64,000 nt of DNA from positions 62,001 to 126,000 of the forward strand of contig JBGPKK010000001.1 of the NCBI GenBank assembly GCA_041485905.1, given 5' to 3'. Below, in pieces: positions 1-9,553 of this stretch (positions within the stretch are counted from its first letter, which is position 1; the number at the start of each line of letters is the position of its first letter). The notes under the pieces are model-generated. The model was given only the letters and a program-made list of their open reading frames with translations, was not told the DNA's origin and ran no database searches. This stretch comes from JAHFUI01 sp041485905. Its GTDB lineage: Bacteria > Acidobacteriota > Vicinamibacteria > Vicinamibacterales > CAVVIG01. The translations under genes were made by a program, and so were the position numbers.

Positions 1-1224
1 GAAAACGGATCGATCGTGCGGGGCGCTGTCACGATTGGACCGGTCAGAGGTCGGGGCACCGCGCGGTATGCCGTGTACTTCGGCGACGGGAAGGCCAACA
101 TCTTCGCACTGGACGCACAAAACGGCAGACTGCTCTGGAAGACCAAAGCAGATCCCCACTTCATCGCGCGTATTACGGCGGGCACCAAACTGTATAACGG
201 CAAGTTGTTCGTGCCTGTTTCCTCATCCGAGGAGTTCAGCAGCGGCACTCCCGACTATCCGTGCTGCACGTCCCGAGGCAGCGTCGTCGCGCTTGACGCG
301 AACACCGGCAAGCAGGTGTGGAAAGCCTGGGTCGTTCCCGAGGAACCGCAGCCTTATAAGACGCAGCCCAACGGCGTGACCTTGTACAAGCCGGCCGGTG
401 GAGCGGTCTGGAACACGCCCACCGTCGATCCGGTTCGACAGGCGATCTACTTCGGCACCGGCGACGCGACGACTGCGCCGTCTCCGAGAACGACCGACGC
501 CATCATGGCGGTCGACATCAACACCGGAAGGCTGCTGTGGTCGTATCAGGCGACCGAAAGCGACGTCTTCATGGGTGGGTGCAACGGCGCGGTGCGCAGC
601 GAGGCGTGCCCGAATCCGATGGGGCCCGATATGGACATCGGAAACTCTCCGATCCTGAAGACGTTGCCGAACGGCAAACGGGTGCTGCTCGCCGGAACCA
701 AGAGCGCAGACGTGTTCGCCCTCGATCCCGACAATAACGGCGCGCTGCTGTATCGAATCAACGCGGCAGGAGCCGCGGTCGGGGCCGGGCGCGGCGGCCG
801 GGGCTCGATCGTCTGGGGCGGCGCCGCCGACGATCAGCTCGCGTACTACGGACTTGGCGGGGCGGGGCTCGCGGCGGTCAGGCCCGCCACCGGAGAGCGC
901 GTCTGGGTCTTTACTCCTCCAGCGCCGGCCGGCGGCGGCCGGGGCGCCTCGCTCGGCGCCGCGCCGACGGTCATCCCCGGCGTCGTCCTCCAGGGATCGT
1001 CCGATGGTAAGCTCTACGCGCTATCGGCGACTGACGGGAAGCTGCTCTGGGAATTCAACACCGCTCAGAATTTCGAGACGGTCAACAAGGTCCCAGCCCA
1101 TGGCGGCGCGATCAGCACCTCGGGCGCCGTGGTGGCCGGACGCATGGTGTTCGTCGGTTCCGGGTACGCGGTCGGCAGCGGCGCCTCGGGAGGCAACGTG
1201 CTGCTCGCGTTCGGGATCGAGTAG
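1..1224 (+). CDS. PQQ-binding-like quinoprotein, PVA-dehydrogenase type (5' partial)
   Basis: The frame is open from base 1, so the start codon lies left of the window and only the C-terminal 407 codons are seen. Repeated blade motifs such as ALDAQNGRLLW, ALDANTGKQVW, AVDINTGRLLW and ALSATDGKLLW mark a PQQ-type beta-propeller. The segments PDYPCC (vicinal cysteines) and GPDMDIGNSPIL resemble the polyvinyl-alcohol-dehydrogenase branch of quinoproteins. Those are periplasmic alcohol oxidases that pass electrons to cytochrome c, and many have an N-terminal cytochrome domain that would lie outside this window. A Gly/Arg/Ala-rich insert lies around residues 255-270. The stop is 6 bp from the convergent next gene. 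The family assignment is firm but the substrate is not known. Confidence 0.85.
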   Translation, partial: ENGSIVRGAVTIGPVRGRGTARYAVYFGDGKANIFALDAQNGRLLWKTKADPHFIARITAGTKLYNGKLFVPVSSSEEFSSGTPDYPCCTSRGSVVALDANTGKQVWKAWVVPEEPQPYKTQPNGVTLYKPAGGAVWNTPTVDPVRQAIYFGTGDATTAPSPRTTDAIMAVDINTGRLLWSYQATESDVFMGGCNGAVRSEACPNPMGPDMDIGNSPILKTLPNGKRVLLAGTKSADVFALDPDNNGALLYRINAAGAAVGAGRGGRGSIVWGGAADDQLAYYGLGGAGLAAVRPATGERVWVFTPPAPAGGGRGASLGAAPTVIPGVVLQGSSDGKLYALSATDGKLLWEFNTAQNFETVNKVPAHGGAISTSGAVVAGRMVFVGSGYAVGSGASGGNVLLAFGIE

Positions 1225-1230
1225 AGGGAG

Positions 1231-1962
1231 CTACGGCTGGAGGCTGAAGTCGACCGTCACGATCATGCTGACCTCGACCGGAACGCAGTCGAGACGCGGC
1301 GGCGTCCATAGCCATTGATTCAGGGCGGCCATCGAGGCGTCGGCCAGTTCGCGATGGGCCGCTGTCACGACTCTCAAGTCGTGCAGCCGGCCATCGGTCG
1401 ACACACGGCCGGCGAGGACGACTGACCCTTTGATTCCGGCGTCTCTCAGATGTCGAGGATACTCAGGCCGCGGGTCTCGAATCTTCATCGGCGGCCGCAG
1501 GTCCCCGCCAACCGCCGACAGCTCGCACTTCTCTGCGTCCCCCGAATCTCGACGCTCGCCGAGAAGATCCGCGGCGCGCGGAACATCCGTGTCCGCCACG
1601 GTGATGCGTTCCTCGAGCGATCCGATCTGCAGCGTGATGTCGTGCTGCAGATGCTCCCCCGCGTCCAGCTTCAGGCTGTCCTGAAGCGTGGCAAACCCCG
1701 ACCGCTCCGCTTCGAGCAGGTAATCACCGGGCGTCAGCGCTTCGATCTCGAAGTGACCCAACTGATCGGTTCGAGCCTCGCGGTGCGCCATGCTCGTGCG
1801 GTTCGTGAGCACGACACTGACATACGGCAGGAGGCCGCCGACCTGATCCGTTAAGTTCCCCGACACCTTCGCGGACGGAGTCTGCCCGAGCTCGTGGACG
1901 CCAGCGAAGGGAACCGCCCCGATGAACAAAGCCAACAGCGCGACGAACTTCATGACGTTCAT
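1231..1962 (-). CDS. Carboxypeptidase-regulatory-like plus TonB C-terminal domain protein
   Basis: A 243-residue exported protein. Residues 1-25 form a signal peptide (KFVALLALFIGAVPFAG). Residues 32-115 are a carboxypeptidase D regulatory-like beta-sandwich (VSGNLTDQVGGLLPYVSV, FEIEALTPGDY). Residues 155-243 look like a TonB C-terminal energy-transducing domain (PEYPRHLRDAGIKGSVVL, ALNQWLWTPPRL). There is no proline-rich spacer or inner-membrane anchor other than the signal sequence, so it may be a free periplasmic protein and not a true TonB. It is divergent from the Oar-like receptor that starts 93 bp away, and both carry the same regulatory-like domain, so joint function at the outer membrane is plausible. 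Start could be residue 1 or Met4. Confidence 0.78.
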   Translation of the reverse strand: MNVMKFVALLALFIGAVPFAGVHELGQTPSAKVSGNLTDQVGGLLPYVSVVLTNRTSMAHREARTDQLGHFEIEALTPGDYLLEAERSGFATLQDSLKLDAGEHLQHDITLQIGSLEERITVADTDVPRAADLLGERRDSGDAEKCELSAVGGDLRPPMKIRDPRPEYPRHLRDAGIKGSVVLAGRVSTDGRLHDLRVVTAAHRELADASMAALNQWLWTPPRLDCVPVEVSMIVTVDFSLQP

Positions 1963-2054
1963 GGAGCCAACCTACGATAGCAGATGGTGACTTGACTGTA
2001 TCTGGCCATTGCTATAAAAGCGTGGCCATCTACTCACCAGTCAACGGAGGAAAC

Positions 2055-5000
2055 ATGCATCGGGCGTTCACGTCCTGTCGACATTCGGTCGTGGCTGTGG
2101 CCGTCATGCTGCTGTCGGCCACAGCGGCGCAGGCTCAGTTCGATTCGGCACAGGTTTCAGGCGTCGCCCAGGACGCGACCGGAGCGGTTCTTCCGGGCGT
2201 GGACGTGACGTTGACCAACGCCGGCACCGGTCAGGAACGCCGGACCGTCACCAACGACACCGGACTGTATACCTTCCCGAACGTCCCGGTCGGCACCTAC
2301 ACCGTGAACGCCGCGCTTTCAGGCTTCAAGGGATTCACGAAGACCGGCGTGCCGGTGGATGCAGGCGTCAATATTCGTGTGGACGTCCAGCTGCAGGTCG
2401 GCGCGGTCAGCGAAACCGTTCTCGTGCAGGCGTCGGCCACCGTGATCGATACCGCCGTCATCGCGCGAACCGTGACCGCCGAGCAGATCGCCGCCACTCC
2501 GCTGAGTGGCCGCCGGGCCTCTCAAGTCGCCCAACTGACGGCCGGCGTCGTGGGCGGAAACATGGGCACCTTCGGCGGATCCGCGCTGAACTCGTTCGCC
2601 ACCGGCGTGACCTCGATCAACGGCGGCCGCGCCGACGAGTTCATCACGACCGTTGACGGCGCCCCCTCGATCCGCGTGCGCGCCGCAGGCGGCTTCATGA
2701 TGGGCGCGCAGAACATCGACACCGTGGAGGAAGTGCAGGTCCTGACGACGAACTATCAGGCCGAGTTGGGCCGGGCGTCGGCGGGACAACTGCGGCTGGT
2801 GACCAAGAGCGGCAGTCGCGACTTCCGCGGCAACATGTTCTGGAACTTCCAGAACGACAAGCTGGACGCCAATAGCTGGACTCGCAACCGCAGCGGGCTC
2901 GACAAAACCCTGCACGAGTTCAACGCGTCCGGGTTCACGCTCGGCGGACCGATCTACATCCCGGGAAAATTCAACACGAACAGGCAGAACCTCTTTTTCT
3001 TCTGGGGCGAGGAATGGACGCGGGACCGCTCCGAGGACAGCCAGACGGCCACGGTGCCGAGCCTGGCGATGCGCAACGGCGACTTCAGCGAGCTGCTGAA
3101 CCCGGCGAACCCGTTCTTCAACCGGGCGCGCATCATCCGCGATCCGCTAACCGGACAGCCGTTTCCCAACAACGTCATCCCGGCGTTCCGCCTCAGTCCA
3201 AACGGCAAGGCGTTGCTCAACGCCTACCCGGCGCCGATTCCTGGTTTTCAACAGGGGGCGTCGAACTGGATTGGCACGCTGCCTGTTTTCAATCACCAGC
3301 GGAAAGACAGCATCAAGGTCGACTGGGTCCTCAACAACACCCACCGCCTCGCGATCCGTCACACCTGGGCGCCGAACATCTGGAACATTCCCGAGGCCAT
3401 GGGCCTCTACTCGAGCGTCTGGGACTATCCCGGTCGGACGATGGCCGCGACCTTTACCAGCACGATCCGACCCACGCTGCTGAATGAGCTCACGTTCTCC
3501 TGGGGATCGACCAAACCCGCGCGGTTCCTCGGTCAGCGGACCTGCGACTACTGCCCCGGAGGCGCAGACGCGTTCCTGTATCCGCTCGCGTCGCAATTGG
3601 GCATCAATTATCGCCAGCTCTTTCCGGGCACGAAGATGGATCCGGACAAGCTGCCGAACCTCTCGATGTCAGGGTTCACGTCGATTAACAACAACGCGTA
3701 TCCGGGCGTCTGGAACGACTTCGTGTTCCTGTGGGCGGACAACGTGACGAAGATCAGCGGAAATCACACCTTCAAGGCGGGTGTGAGCGTCGAGCGTTCC
3801 GGGATGAACGACCAGATCCAGCTGACGTTCGCGCAGTCGCCGGCGACGGTCAACCAGAACGGTTCGTTCCGATTCACCGATACCACGCGGACCGATGGAA
3901 CCAACTTGTCGGCGGCCAATGTGATTCTGGGACTGTTCGACGACTACACCGAATTCGGCGTCAAGCCGAACACCCGTTGGGTGTCGATGGGCTACGACGC
4001 GTTCCTCCAGGACAGCTGGAAGCCCGTGCGCGATCTGACACTCGAGCTCGGCCTCCGCTACTCGTTGTGGGAGCCCTGGGGCGCTCAGGACAACGAGCTG
4101 GCATCGTTCAACCCTCTGTTCTACGACCCCTCGAAAGCGGCGGTCATCAATCCCAGTCTCACCGGCGGATTCATCGTCAGCGGCGACCGCTTCAACGGAA
4201 TCGTGCTGCCTGGTGACGGCCCCACGGCCCAGGCGCTTATCGACTTCCCGCAGCTCGCCGACCTTCAGCGTCTCTATCACGGCGTGCCGCGCGGTTTCGC
4301 CCAGACGATGAAGGATGGGCTCCAGCCGCGACTCGGGTTGGCCTATGCGATCAACGACAAGACCACGTTTCGAACCGGCGTCGGCAAGTTTCTGAACCGG
4401 GTCCAAATCAACACGACGGCGGCCTACGGGTTCAATCCGCCGCTGTCCGAAATGCAGACCGTCATCAACGGAAACGTCGACCTGCCCGGCGGCGCCCAGA
4501 CGCGCAACTTCCCGCTGGTGATGGCCATGCAGGATCCGAACTTCACGAATCCGATCTCCTGGGCGTGGAACGCCACCGTGGACCGCGAGCTGCCCGGCAC
4601 GATCCGCGCGCAGGTCTCCTACGTGGGTCGCGCGGCCTCGAATCTGGAACGCGCGCGGAATATCAATCAGCTCCAGCCGGGCACGATCCAGGCGAACCCG
4701 ACGATCAACGTGAACGCGCTGCGGCCCTACAAGGGGTTTGGCCCCATCACGCTCTACGAGACGACGGGACGATCGCGGTACGACGCGATGCAGATTCAGG
4801 TCGAGCGGCGTGCTTCGCGCGCCGGATTCACAGCCGCGTACACGTTCTCGCGGACCAAAGACGATTCCAGCGGCCGTGGGGACATCCTGCCGAACGCGTA
4901 CGACGATACCGGTTACTACGGGATCTCCGATCTGGATCGGCCGCACGTCTTCGTGAGTCAGGCCCGGTACCGGTTCCCAATGCTCGACTCGGCTCCCGCG

Positions 5001-5474
5001 GCGGTGAGGGGCGTGTTTGGCAACTGGGACATCTCCGGGATCTTCCAGGCGCAGTCAGGCGTGCCGTTCGACGTGCGAAGCCCGACGAACGATTTCGCCG
5101 GCGTCGGAGCCGGCAGCGGCCAGCAGTTTTTAGGCCTGGTCGGCGACCCCAACACCGGGCTCACGGATTTCGACGGCACGCGGGCGATCTGGTTCAACAA
5201 GAGCGCCTTCCAGAATCCCGCCGCGGGAACGTTCGGCAATCAGGGTCAGAATCCGCTGCGTCAGCCCGGTTTCTGGGATCTCAATATGTCGCTTCGAAAG
5301 AGCGTCAGGTTGGACAGCGATCACCGGATCGAATTGCGCTGGGAAGCCTTCAACGTGCTGAATCACCCGCGATTGGATAACGCCGTGATCAACCCGAACT
5401 CGGGAGACTTCGGATCGATCATCGGGAAGACCGGGAGCCGGACGATGCAAGTAGGGCTTCAGTTCATCTTCTGA
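2055..5474 (+). CDS. TonB-dependent receptor, Oar-like
   Basis: Outer-membrane protein of 1139 residues. The start is placed at ATG 2055 because GGAGG lies 4 bases upstream and a signal peptide (AVMLLSATAAQAQ) follows. After the signal comes a carboxypeptidase-regulatory-like domain (VSGVAQDATGAVLPGVDV, about residues 35-115), then a TonB plug (about 130-250), then a long beta-barrel ending in the typical terminal aromatic strand (MQVGLQFIF). This architecture is the Oar/CarboxypepD_reg TonB receptor type greatly expanded in Acidobacteria, thought to import large substrates or act in cell adhesion. The substrate cannot be read from sequence. The next gene is convergent, 10 bp away. Confidence 0.92.
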   Translation: MHRAFTSCRHSVVAVAVMLLSATAAQAQFDSAQVSGVAQDATGAVLPGVDVTLTNAGTGQERRTVTNDTGLYTFPNVPVGTYTVNAALSGFKGFTKTGVPVDAGVNIRVDVQLQVGAVSETVLVQASATVIDTAVIARTVTAEQIAATPLSGRRASQVAQLTAGVVGGNMGTFGGSALNSFATGVTSINGGRADEFITTVDGAPSIRVRAAGGFMMGAQNIDTVEEVQVLTTNYQAELGRASAGQLRLVTKSGSRDFRGNMFWNFQNDKLDANSWTRNRSGLDKTLHEFNASGFTLGGPIYIPGKFNTNRQNLFFFWGEEWTRDRSEDSQTATVPSLAMRNGDFSELLNPANPFFNRARIIRDPLTGQPFPNNVIPAFRLSPNGKALLNAYPAPIPGFQQGASNWIGTLPVFNHQRKDSIKVDWVLNNTHRLAIRHTWAPNIWNIPEAMGLYSSVWDYPGRTMAATFTSTIRPTLLNELTFSWGSTKPARFLGQRTCDYCPGGADAFLYPLASQLGINYRQLFPGTKMDPDKLPNLSMSGFTSINNNAYPGVWNDFVFLWADNVTKISGNHTFKAGVSVERSGMNDQIQLTFAQSPATVNQNGSFRFTDTTRTDGTNLSAANVILGLFDDYTEFGVKPNTRWVSMGYDAFLQDSWKPVRDLTLELGLRYSLWEPWGAQDNELASFNPLFYDPSKAAVINPSLTGGFIVSGDRFNGIVLPGDGPTAQALIDFPQLADLQRLYHGVPRGFAQTMKDGLQPRLGLAYAINDKTTFRTGVGKFLNRVQINTTAAYGFNPPLSEMQTVINGNVDLPGGAQTRNFPLVMAMQDPNFTNPISWAWNATVDRELPGTIRAQVSYVGRAASNLERARNINQLQPGTIQANPTINVNALRPYKGFGPITLYETTGRSRYDAMQIQVERRASRAGFTAAYTFSRTKDDSSGRGDILPNAYDDTGYYGISDLDRPHVFVSQARYRFPMLDSAPAAVRGVFGNWDISGIFQAQSGVPFDVRSPTNDFAGVGAGSGQQFLGLVGDPNTGLTDFDGTRAIWFNKSAFQNPAAGTFGNQGQNPLRQPGFWDLNMSLRKSVRLDSDHRIELRWEAFNVLNHPRLDNAVINPNSGDFGSIIGKTGSRTMQVGLQFIF

Positions 5475-5484
5475 AAGTTCGGAT

Positions 5485-5973
5485 CTATTTCATGGGCGAG
5501 TAGTCCGTCGCGCTCATGAAGATGTTGTCGACCTGCACGTTGACCTGCATCTCTGTTCGCGTCTTGACCCAGTCTGGATCGGCCCCGAACGCCGCCCATG
5601 CGGCGTCTCTGGCTGCGCCGTCTTTGTACGCGAGCAGGTAGATCAGCGTGTTGGGCTTGGTGACCGGCTGCCAGTACCCGATGATGGTCATGCCGTGCTT
5701 CTTGAAGAGCGGGGTCGTGCGCTCGCGAAATCGTGTGTGCAGGAGATCGATCGAGCTGCCCTCGCGCACCGTGTAGGTCCTCAGCTCGAAGCAGCGGGAA
5801 TCCTTCGTCACGTTCTTGACGTCGGCGGGTAGATTCGGGCCGCATGGCGGCGTGGGCGCCGGCGGCGCACCTCGGCCCGCTTGTCCGGCGGGAGCCTGCG
5901 CCCCTGCGGCTGCAATGGCCAACCCGACGAACACGGCGATCAGGCCGGCGAACCCGGCAAGGCGTTTTGTCAT
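5485..5973 (-). CDS. Exported NIPSNAP-family protein
   Basis: 162 residues from ATG 5973, chosen because AGGAGG lies just upstream and a signal peptide (LAGFAGLIAVFVGLAIAAAGAQA) follows directly. A short Pro/Gly/Ala linker leads to a NIPSNAP domain: FELRTYTVREG, LHTRFRERTTPLFKKHGM and IYLLAYKDGAARDAAWAAF match the dimeric ferredoxin-like fold of this family. NIPSNAP proteins have no settled enzymatic role in bacteria, and periplasmic versions are frequent in Acidobacteria. It is convergent with the receptor gene and likely monocistronic. Confidence 0.82.
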   Translation of the reverse strand: MTKRLAGFAGLIAVFVGLAIAAAGAQAPAGQAGRGAPPAPTPPCGPNLPADVKNVTKDSRCFELRTYTVREGSSIDLLHTRFRERTTPLFKKHGMTIIGYWQPVTKPNTLIYLLAYKDGAARDAAWAAFGADPDWVKTRTEMQVNVQVDNIFMSATDYSPMK

Positions 5974-6101
5974 GGCTCCTCCTTTGTCTCTACCGCCCAG
6001 CGACACACGTCATCGAGGAACACATCATATCCGCGTCCCACATTCGAGGCGCACCAGTTCTTCGATCAGATCCTGCGCGCCAGACTTGCAAAATACGAGG
6101 C

Positions 6102-6428
6102 TCATTTTGCCGCGGCAATCGAGTCCACCTGGATCGTCTTGGTCTTGGCGTCCAGCGTGCCGATGACCCTCACTTTCTGTGCCGCGAACTTTTCCGGCGT
6201 CTGCTGGTCGCTCAGCGTGTAGACGTCCTTGCCGTCATACAGAACGTACGTGGCGCCATGGGCACTGATGCAGGCAATGGTGCACTCGGCGTCCGTCGGC
6301 CCCATTCGCATTTGGGAATGACCGGCTTTGGCGCACATGTTGTCCGTAATGGTGCCGGTGAACGTCTGTTTGCCGGGGGCTGCGGACAGCGCTGCAACTG
6401 CGAAAAGGCTCAAGATCAGATGCTTCAT
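6102..6428 (-). CDS. Small exported protein, DUF5818-like
   Basis: 108 residues with a cleavable signal (MKHLILSLFAVAALSA). The mature part reads FTGTITDNMCAKAGHSQM, ECTIACI, YVLYDGKDVYTLSDQQTPEKF and KVRVIGTLDAKTKTIQVDSI. This is a small beta-rich domain with three cysteines (C32, C49, C53 region) that resembles DUF5818-type periplasmic proteins of Acidobacteria. The cysteine pattern could bind a metal or form a disulfide. No enzymatic motif is visible. Start is ATG 6428. The 221 bases upstream to the next gene hold nothing recognisable. Confidence 0.75.
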   Translation of the reverse strand: MKHLILSLFAVAALSAAPGKQTFTGTITDNMCAKAGHSQMRMGPTDAECTIACISAHGATYVLYDGKDVYTLSDQQTPEKFAAQKVRVIGTLDAKTKTIQVDSIAAAK

Positions 6429-6649
6429 AACCTCTCGTTCACCTAATCTCTACGATGTCCAGTTAAGATCGATTTTGGCAGGCAGCCCGAGCTACGACCG
6501 TGCTGAAGCGCGGGTGGCTTGCGACGCCGCCCGTCAGTATTGGGAGCGGTGCCGGGATCGACGGATCCCGGCCCTCTCATTGACTGTTTCGACGTGACGC
6601 AGAGGGTCCCAGGCTCGAAACAGCGACGTGCGCGGCCGATGGACGCCTT

Positions 6650-7246
6650 CTATTCGCCCGGTATCATGAAGTGGGCGGTTGTCGTGCCCGCATTCATGAT
6701 CCACACGCCACCCCCCCTGCCGTTGTCGGGCAGTCCGAGGGACTGCGTCGTGGCGCCCGGCACGGCGATGGTCATGTGCGTGCGAGCGGTCGCCCGGTCG
6801 GCGCCCATCAGGTGGTACCACACCGACCCGAACTCGGGCTTCACACGGGTTCCGTCCTTTTCCGCCGCATCGAGCGTTGCCTGTTTCTTGTCGCCCATCG
6901 CCTCGAACTTTAGATTCTGAGCGGCCCGGTTCAGGTTGCCGAGGCTGGTGCACTCAATCGAGAACGGCTGCTGTCCAGGAAAGCCCGACCGGTCGTAGCA
7001 GACCAGACGGTTCGTGCCCTTCCTCAACGTGTCGTACGTCTGGTCGGGTTTCCACTTGATGACCGTCGCCTGGGCCCCCAAATTGCCCGGGGCGGCAAGC
7101 AAGGCTTTGTCGACGTCGGCCTGCGACGCTCCCGGCTCGAGCGACGGTGGCGGCGGCGCCGGCGCGCCACGGCCTCCCTGCGCCTGCATCAACGCGCTGG
7201 CCGAGACCGCCATGACACTGAGGACACACAGAACAATGCGTTTCAT
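6650..7246 (-). CDS. Exported protein of unknown function
   Basis: 198 residues from ATG 7246, which follows a GGAGG site. Signal peptide MKRIVLCVLSVMAVSASALMQAQ, then a Gly/Pro linker and a soluble domain (VIKWKPDQTYDTLRKGTNRL, FSIECTSLGNLNRAAQ, GSVWYHLMGADRATA, GGVWIMNAGTTTAHFMIPG). I do not recognise an enzyme family. The end of the protein has the short beta-strand look of a cupin- or lipocalin-like secreted domain, but this is only an impression. Similar secreted proteins are common in Acidobacteria. Confidence 0.7.
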   Translation of the reverse strand: MKRIVLCVLSVMAVSASALMQAQGGRGAPAPPPPSLEPGASQADVDKALLAAPGNLGAQATVIKWKPDQTYDTLRKGTNRLVCYDRSGFPGQQPFSIECTSLGNLNRAAQNLKFEAMGDKKQATLDAAEKDGTRVKPEFGSVWYHLMGADRATARTHMTIAVPGATTQSLGLPDNGRGGGVWIMNAGTTTAHFMIPGE

Positions 7247-7331
7247 ACGAACCTCCAATTGACATCCGCGCAAATTTACGCGTCGAGATCGGCATCAGGA
7301 TAGCACAGGAGGATCTGAAACCCTGTCGGTC

Positions 7332-7564
7332 ATGCGCTTCCTGCACGAATCGACCGTCATCCATGCCGGGGAGACCGTGAAGTGGACTAATCTGGACCAT
7401 CAGACACTGCGCACTCGGGGTTCATCGTTTCGGCACCGCAAGAACGGACGGGGCTCGCTCAGGCACCGCTTGGCGTTACGCGATTCAGGGTCACGTTTCC
7501 GCATGCAGGAGTCTTTTCGTACATCTGTGCACTTCATGACGATCTGGGCATGAAGGAAGAGTAA
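7332..7564 (+). pseudogene. Cupredoxin (plastocyanin-like) remnant, frameshifted
   Basis: The first frame reads FLHESTVIHAGETVKWTNLD, which is the typical N-terminal half of a plastocyanin/azurin-like domain. A different frame, ending in TAA at 7562-7564, reads VTFPHAGVFSYICALHDDLG, which is the copper-site C-terminal half with Cys and His ligands. The two halves are joined only by at least one frameshift, and no signal peptide precedes them. I therefore call it a decayed cupredoxin gene. The start coordinate is approximate. Confidence 0.6.
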
Positions 7565-7966
7565 CTGTTGTCCCCTGAGATCGGTTGCGGACCTGAGGTT
7601 GCAGGACAGCAGGCTGAAAACTGCGTTGAGAAGAAGCCGTTGACAGCACGACTCTGGACGAGAGTTGGAACGAGCAGCGAAGACACGGCGTGCCGCAGCC
7701 CGGATCGGCTACCGGCCACTGGCGGGGCGCTGTGGTGCTCGGGGGGCTGCGCCTCGTCCCACTTCGAGCGCTGTGCAAGGTACCTGGTGGTCGAGATAAA
7801 ACATTGAGCTGAGTATCCTCCCCGAGAAGTTCGAGGATCTCGCCGTTACCGATCCCGTTAGGCTGTCAGAAAGATCACTTCCGCTTGGTGCGGTGTTTTC
7901 GAATCCATTCTGCCAGTTCCTCGTCTGTGACCTCCGACGTGAACGCCGGGGCTCACACTCACCAAC
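7565..7966. other. Gene-free stretch with one short coding fragment
   Basis: About 400 bases without a credible gene. On the minus strand, from about 7940 to 7879, an open stretch reads TSEVTDEELAEWIRKHRTKR and then a stop, with another stop just upstream. It looks like the C-terminal remnant of a lost gene. Nothing else is recognisable. Confidence 0.5.
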
Positions 7967-8899
7967 TCACGAATTCACCAATTCGTGCAGGCGGAAGTGG
8001 TGTTTTCCGAGCTGGCCGCCGTAGTTGCCCGCCGAGATCTCGACGACACCAGGACGGCAGGCGGCCTCGATGCCGACGCGCAGCGCGCGCTCGATTGCCG
8101 GACGATCCAGGCCGTCCACGACGATCTCGAGCACGGCGTTGGCGTCCTCGGGCAGCTCGCTCGCGACGCCGGACCGTCCGCGCAGCGTCGGACAGTACGC
8201 GTCGTTGGTGGAGGCAATCATCTTCTTGTAGTGCTTCGCACCGATCTTGCTCCCGGCGCGCACGATCCCGCCGGGAAACGGCAGCACGACGCCGCGCAGC
8301 CGGCGCATGGCCTCGACCGCCGATTCCGCCGCGGTGAGCGCGGCGGCCTGGTTCCTGGCCAGAATCAGGAAGTTGCCGCCGCCGATGGCTTCCTGGATCC
8401 CGAACCGTTCCTGCACCAGGAACTCGCCTTCCATCACCGGGATCCGCCAGTAACGCTGCCCGTCCAGGAATTTGCTCGATTGAAACCGGTCGCCGAAATG
8501 GCGCAGCTGTCCGCCGACGACGACGCGATCGGCCGCCTGAGGCAAACCGTCGAAGCAGGCCGTGGTCGGACAGGTGAGCACCGTCTGGCCCACTCTGTCG
8601 ACCAGCCGGCCGCCGAGTCCCTCGAGGTCGAAGCCAAACACCAGCACGCTGACGCCAGGCCGCCCGTCGGGCGTTTCCTGAGGACCCAGATCGGCCTCGA
8701 TGCCCGCTTCGACTTTGCAGCCGATGACCGACGTGGCAAAGCCGGTCATGGACTGCGCCGCCGTCCGCGCCCACACCGGCGATTGGGCTGTGATCACGAC
8801 GCGCGCGGCGCGCATGTCGAACGCTTCGGCAAAGGTGTCGACGATCCGCACACCGCGGCGTTCGATGGTGACCGGGGTCACCGGTGCTTCGCCCGTCAT
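7967..8899 (-). CDS. ftr: Formylmethanofuran:H4MPT formyltransferase (Ftr/FhcD)
   Basis: 310 residues, starting at ATG 8899. It transfers the formyl group between N5-formyl-H4MPT and methanofuran in the cytoplasm. Family signatures run along the whole length: TFAEAFDMRAARVVITA near the start, ATSVIGCKVEAGIE, ETPDGRPGVSVLVFGF, VLTCPTTACFDGLP, IPVMEGEFLVQE, GGGNFLILARNQ, PFPGGIVRAGSKIGAKHYK, and the terminal ISAGNYGGQLGKHHFRLHEL. Length and motifs match archaeal and methylotroph Ftr/FhcD (about 300 residues). It is the last gene of the fwd block but is separated from fwdC by about 650 bp of degenerate sequence, so it may have its own promoter. Confidence 0.96.
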   Translation of the reverse strand: MTGEAPVTPVTIERRGVRIVDTFAEAFDMRAARVVITAQSPVWARTAAQSMTGFATSVIGCKVEAGIEADLGPQETPDGRPGVSVLVFGFDLEGLGGRLVDRVGQTVLTCPTTACFDGLPQAADRVVVGGQLRHFGDRFQSSKFLDGQRYWRIPVMEGEFLVQERFGIQEAIGGGNFLILARNQAAALTAAESAVEAMRRLRGVVLPFPGGIVRAGSKIGAKHYKKMIASTNDAYCPTLRGRSGVASELPEDANAVLEIVVDGLDRPAIERALRVGIEAACRPGVVEISAGNYGGQLGKHHFRLHELVNS

Positions 8900-9553
8900 G
8901 TTGAAGAGGAAGTGTACAGCAGACTGCGAGAACAACCGGGTGTGATACCGGTCAAGTGGTGGGTCAGTTTCGCGTGGCCGGCCGAGGGACCTCGGGCCGC
9001 GCCGCCCGAACGTCGCGCGGAAAACGCGTCCTCCCGGCCAACGCTGTCGCACCCCGCGTCGCGTCAGCTTCCTCCCACGCCTCGGCCATGAACAGGGACC
9101 GACCGTGGTAACACGTCGCATCCGGGCGTCAATCCGGCGCGACCCGGTCGGGCCGCCTCCCGGACGCGTTTTCCACCGATCGCCCGACGCGCGAGTTCGA
9201 TGCGTCGCCGCCCGAGGCCCCTCGGCCGGCTGTCCTCACGAGCCCTGCCGTGGCCTCGGTGATCGCCGACGTGGAGGCGTGCCGCGCACGATCGCATGAC
9301 AGCGCGGCCGGAGCGTCTCATCGCGGCGGTCACGACGTGCAATGAACCTGGCCGTGACGTCCGCATCACCTCCACGGCGAACCCGCGCAGGTGCCGGACC
9401 GTCGATGAACCCCTTGACCGCCGCGTGAGCGGCCGAGTACGACGCGCAGGACGCGCTGTCCGGCACGCCGACCCGGAGGCGATTACCGAGGCCAGGGCGG
9501 GGCGTCACAAACGAGACGCGACGCCGAAACTCAAACTGACCCAGTACGCGGTT
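8900..9553 (-). pseudogene. Degenerate spacer between fwdC and ftr, possible SDR remnant
   Basis: No intact gene fits here. On the minus strand a broken frame contains SYSAAHAAVKGFIDG, which resembles the catalytic Tyr-x3-Lys region of short-chain dehydrogenases with Lys replaced by His. Further pieces in other frames (FAVEVMR, IELARRAI) could be its C-terminal part. The reading requires several frameshifts, so it is at best an old pseudogene. The rest of the stretch is unremarkable. Confidence 0.3.

Noticed and set aside
3669..4946. 425-codon minus-strand open frame
   Set aside because: Shadow of the TonB-dependent receptor; no recognisable domain.
7332..7564. Programmed frameshift in a functional cupredoxin
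   Set aside because: No slippery site and no signal peptide; decay is simpler.
7877..7942. Minus-strand fragment ending AEWIRKHRTKRK
   Set aside because: Too short and closed by a stop just upstream; likely a gene remnant, not a gene.
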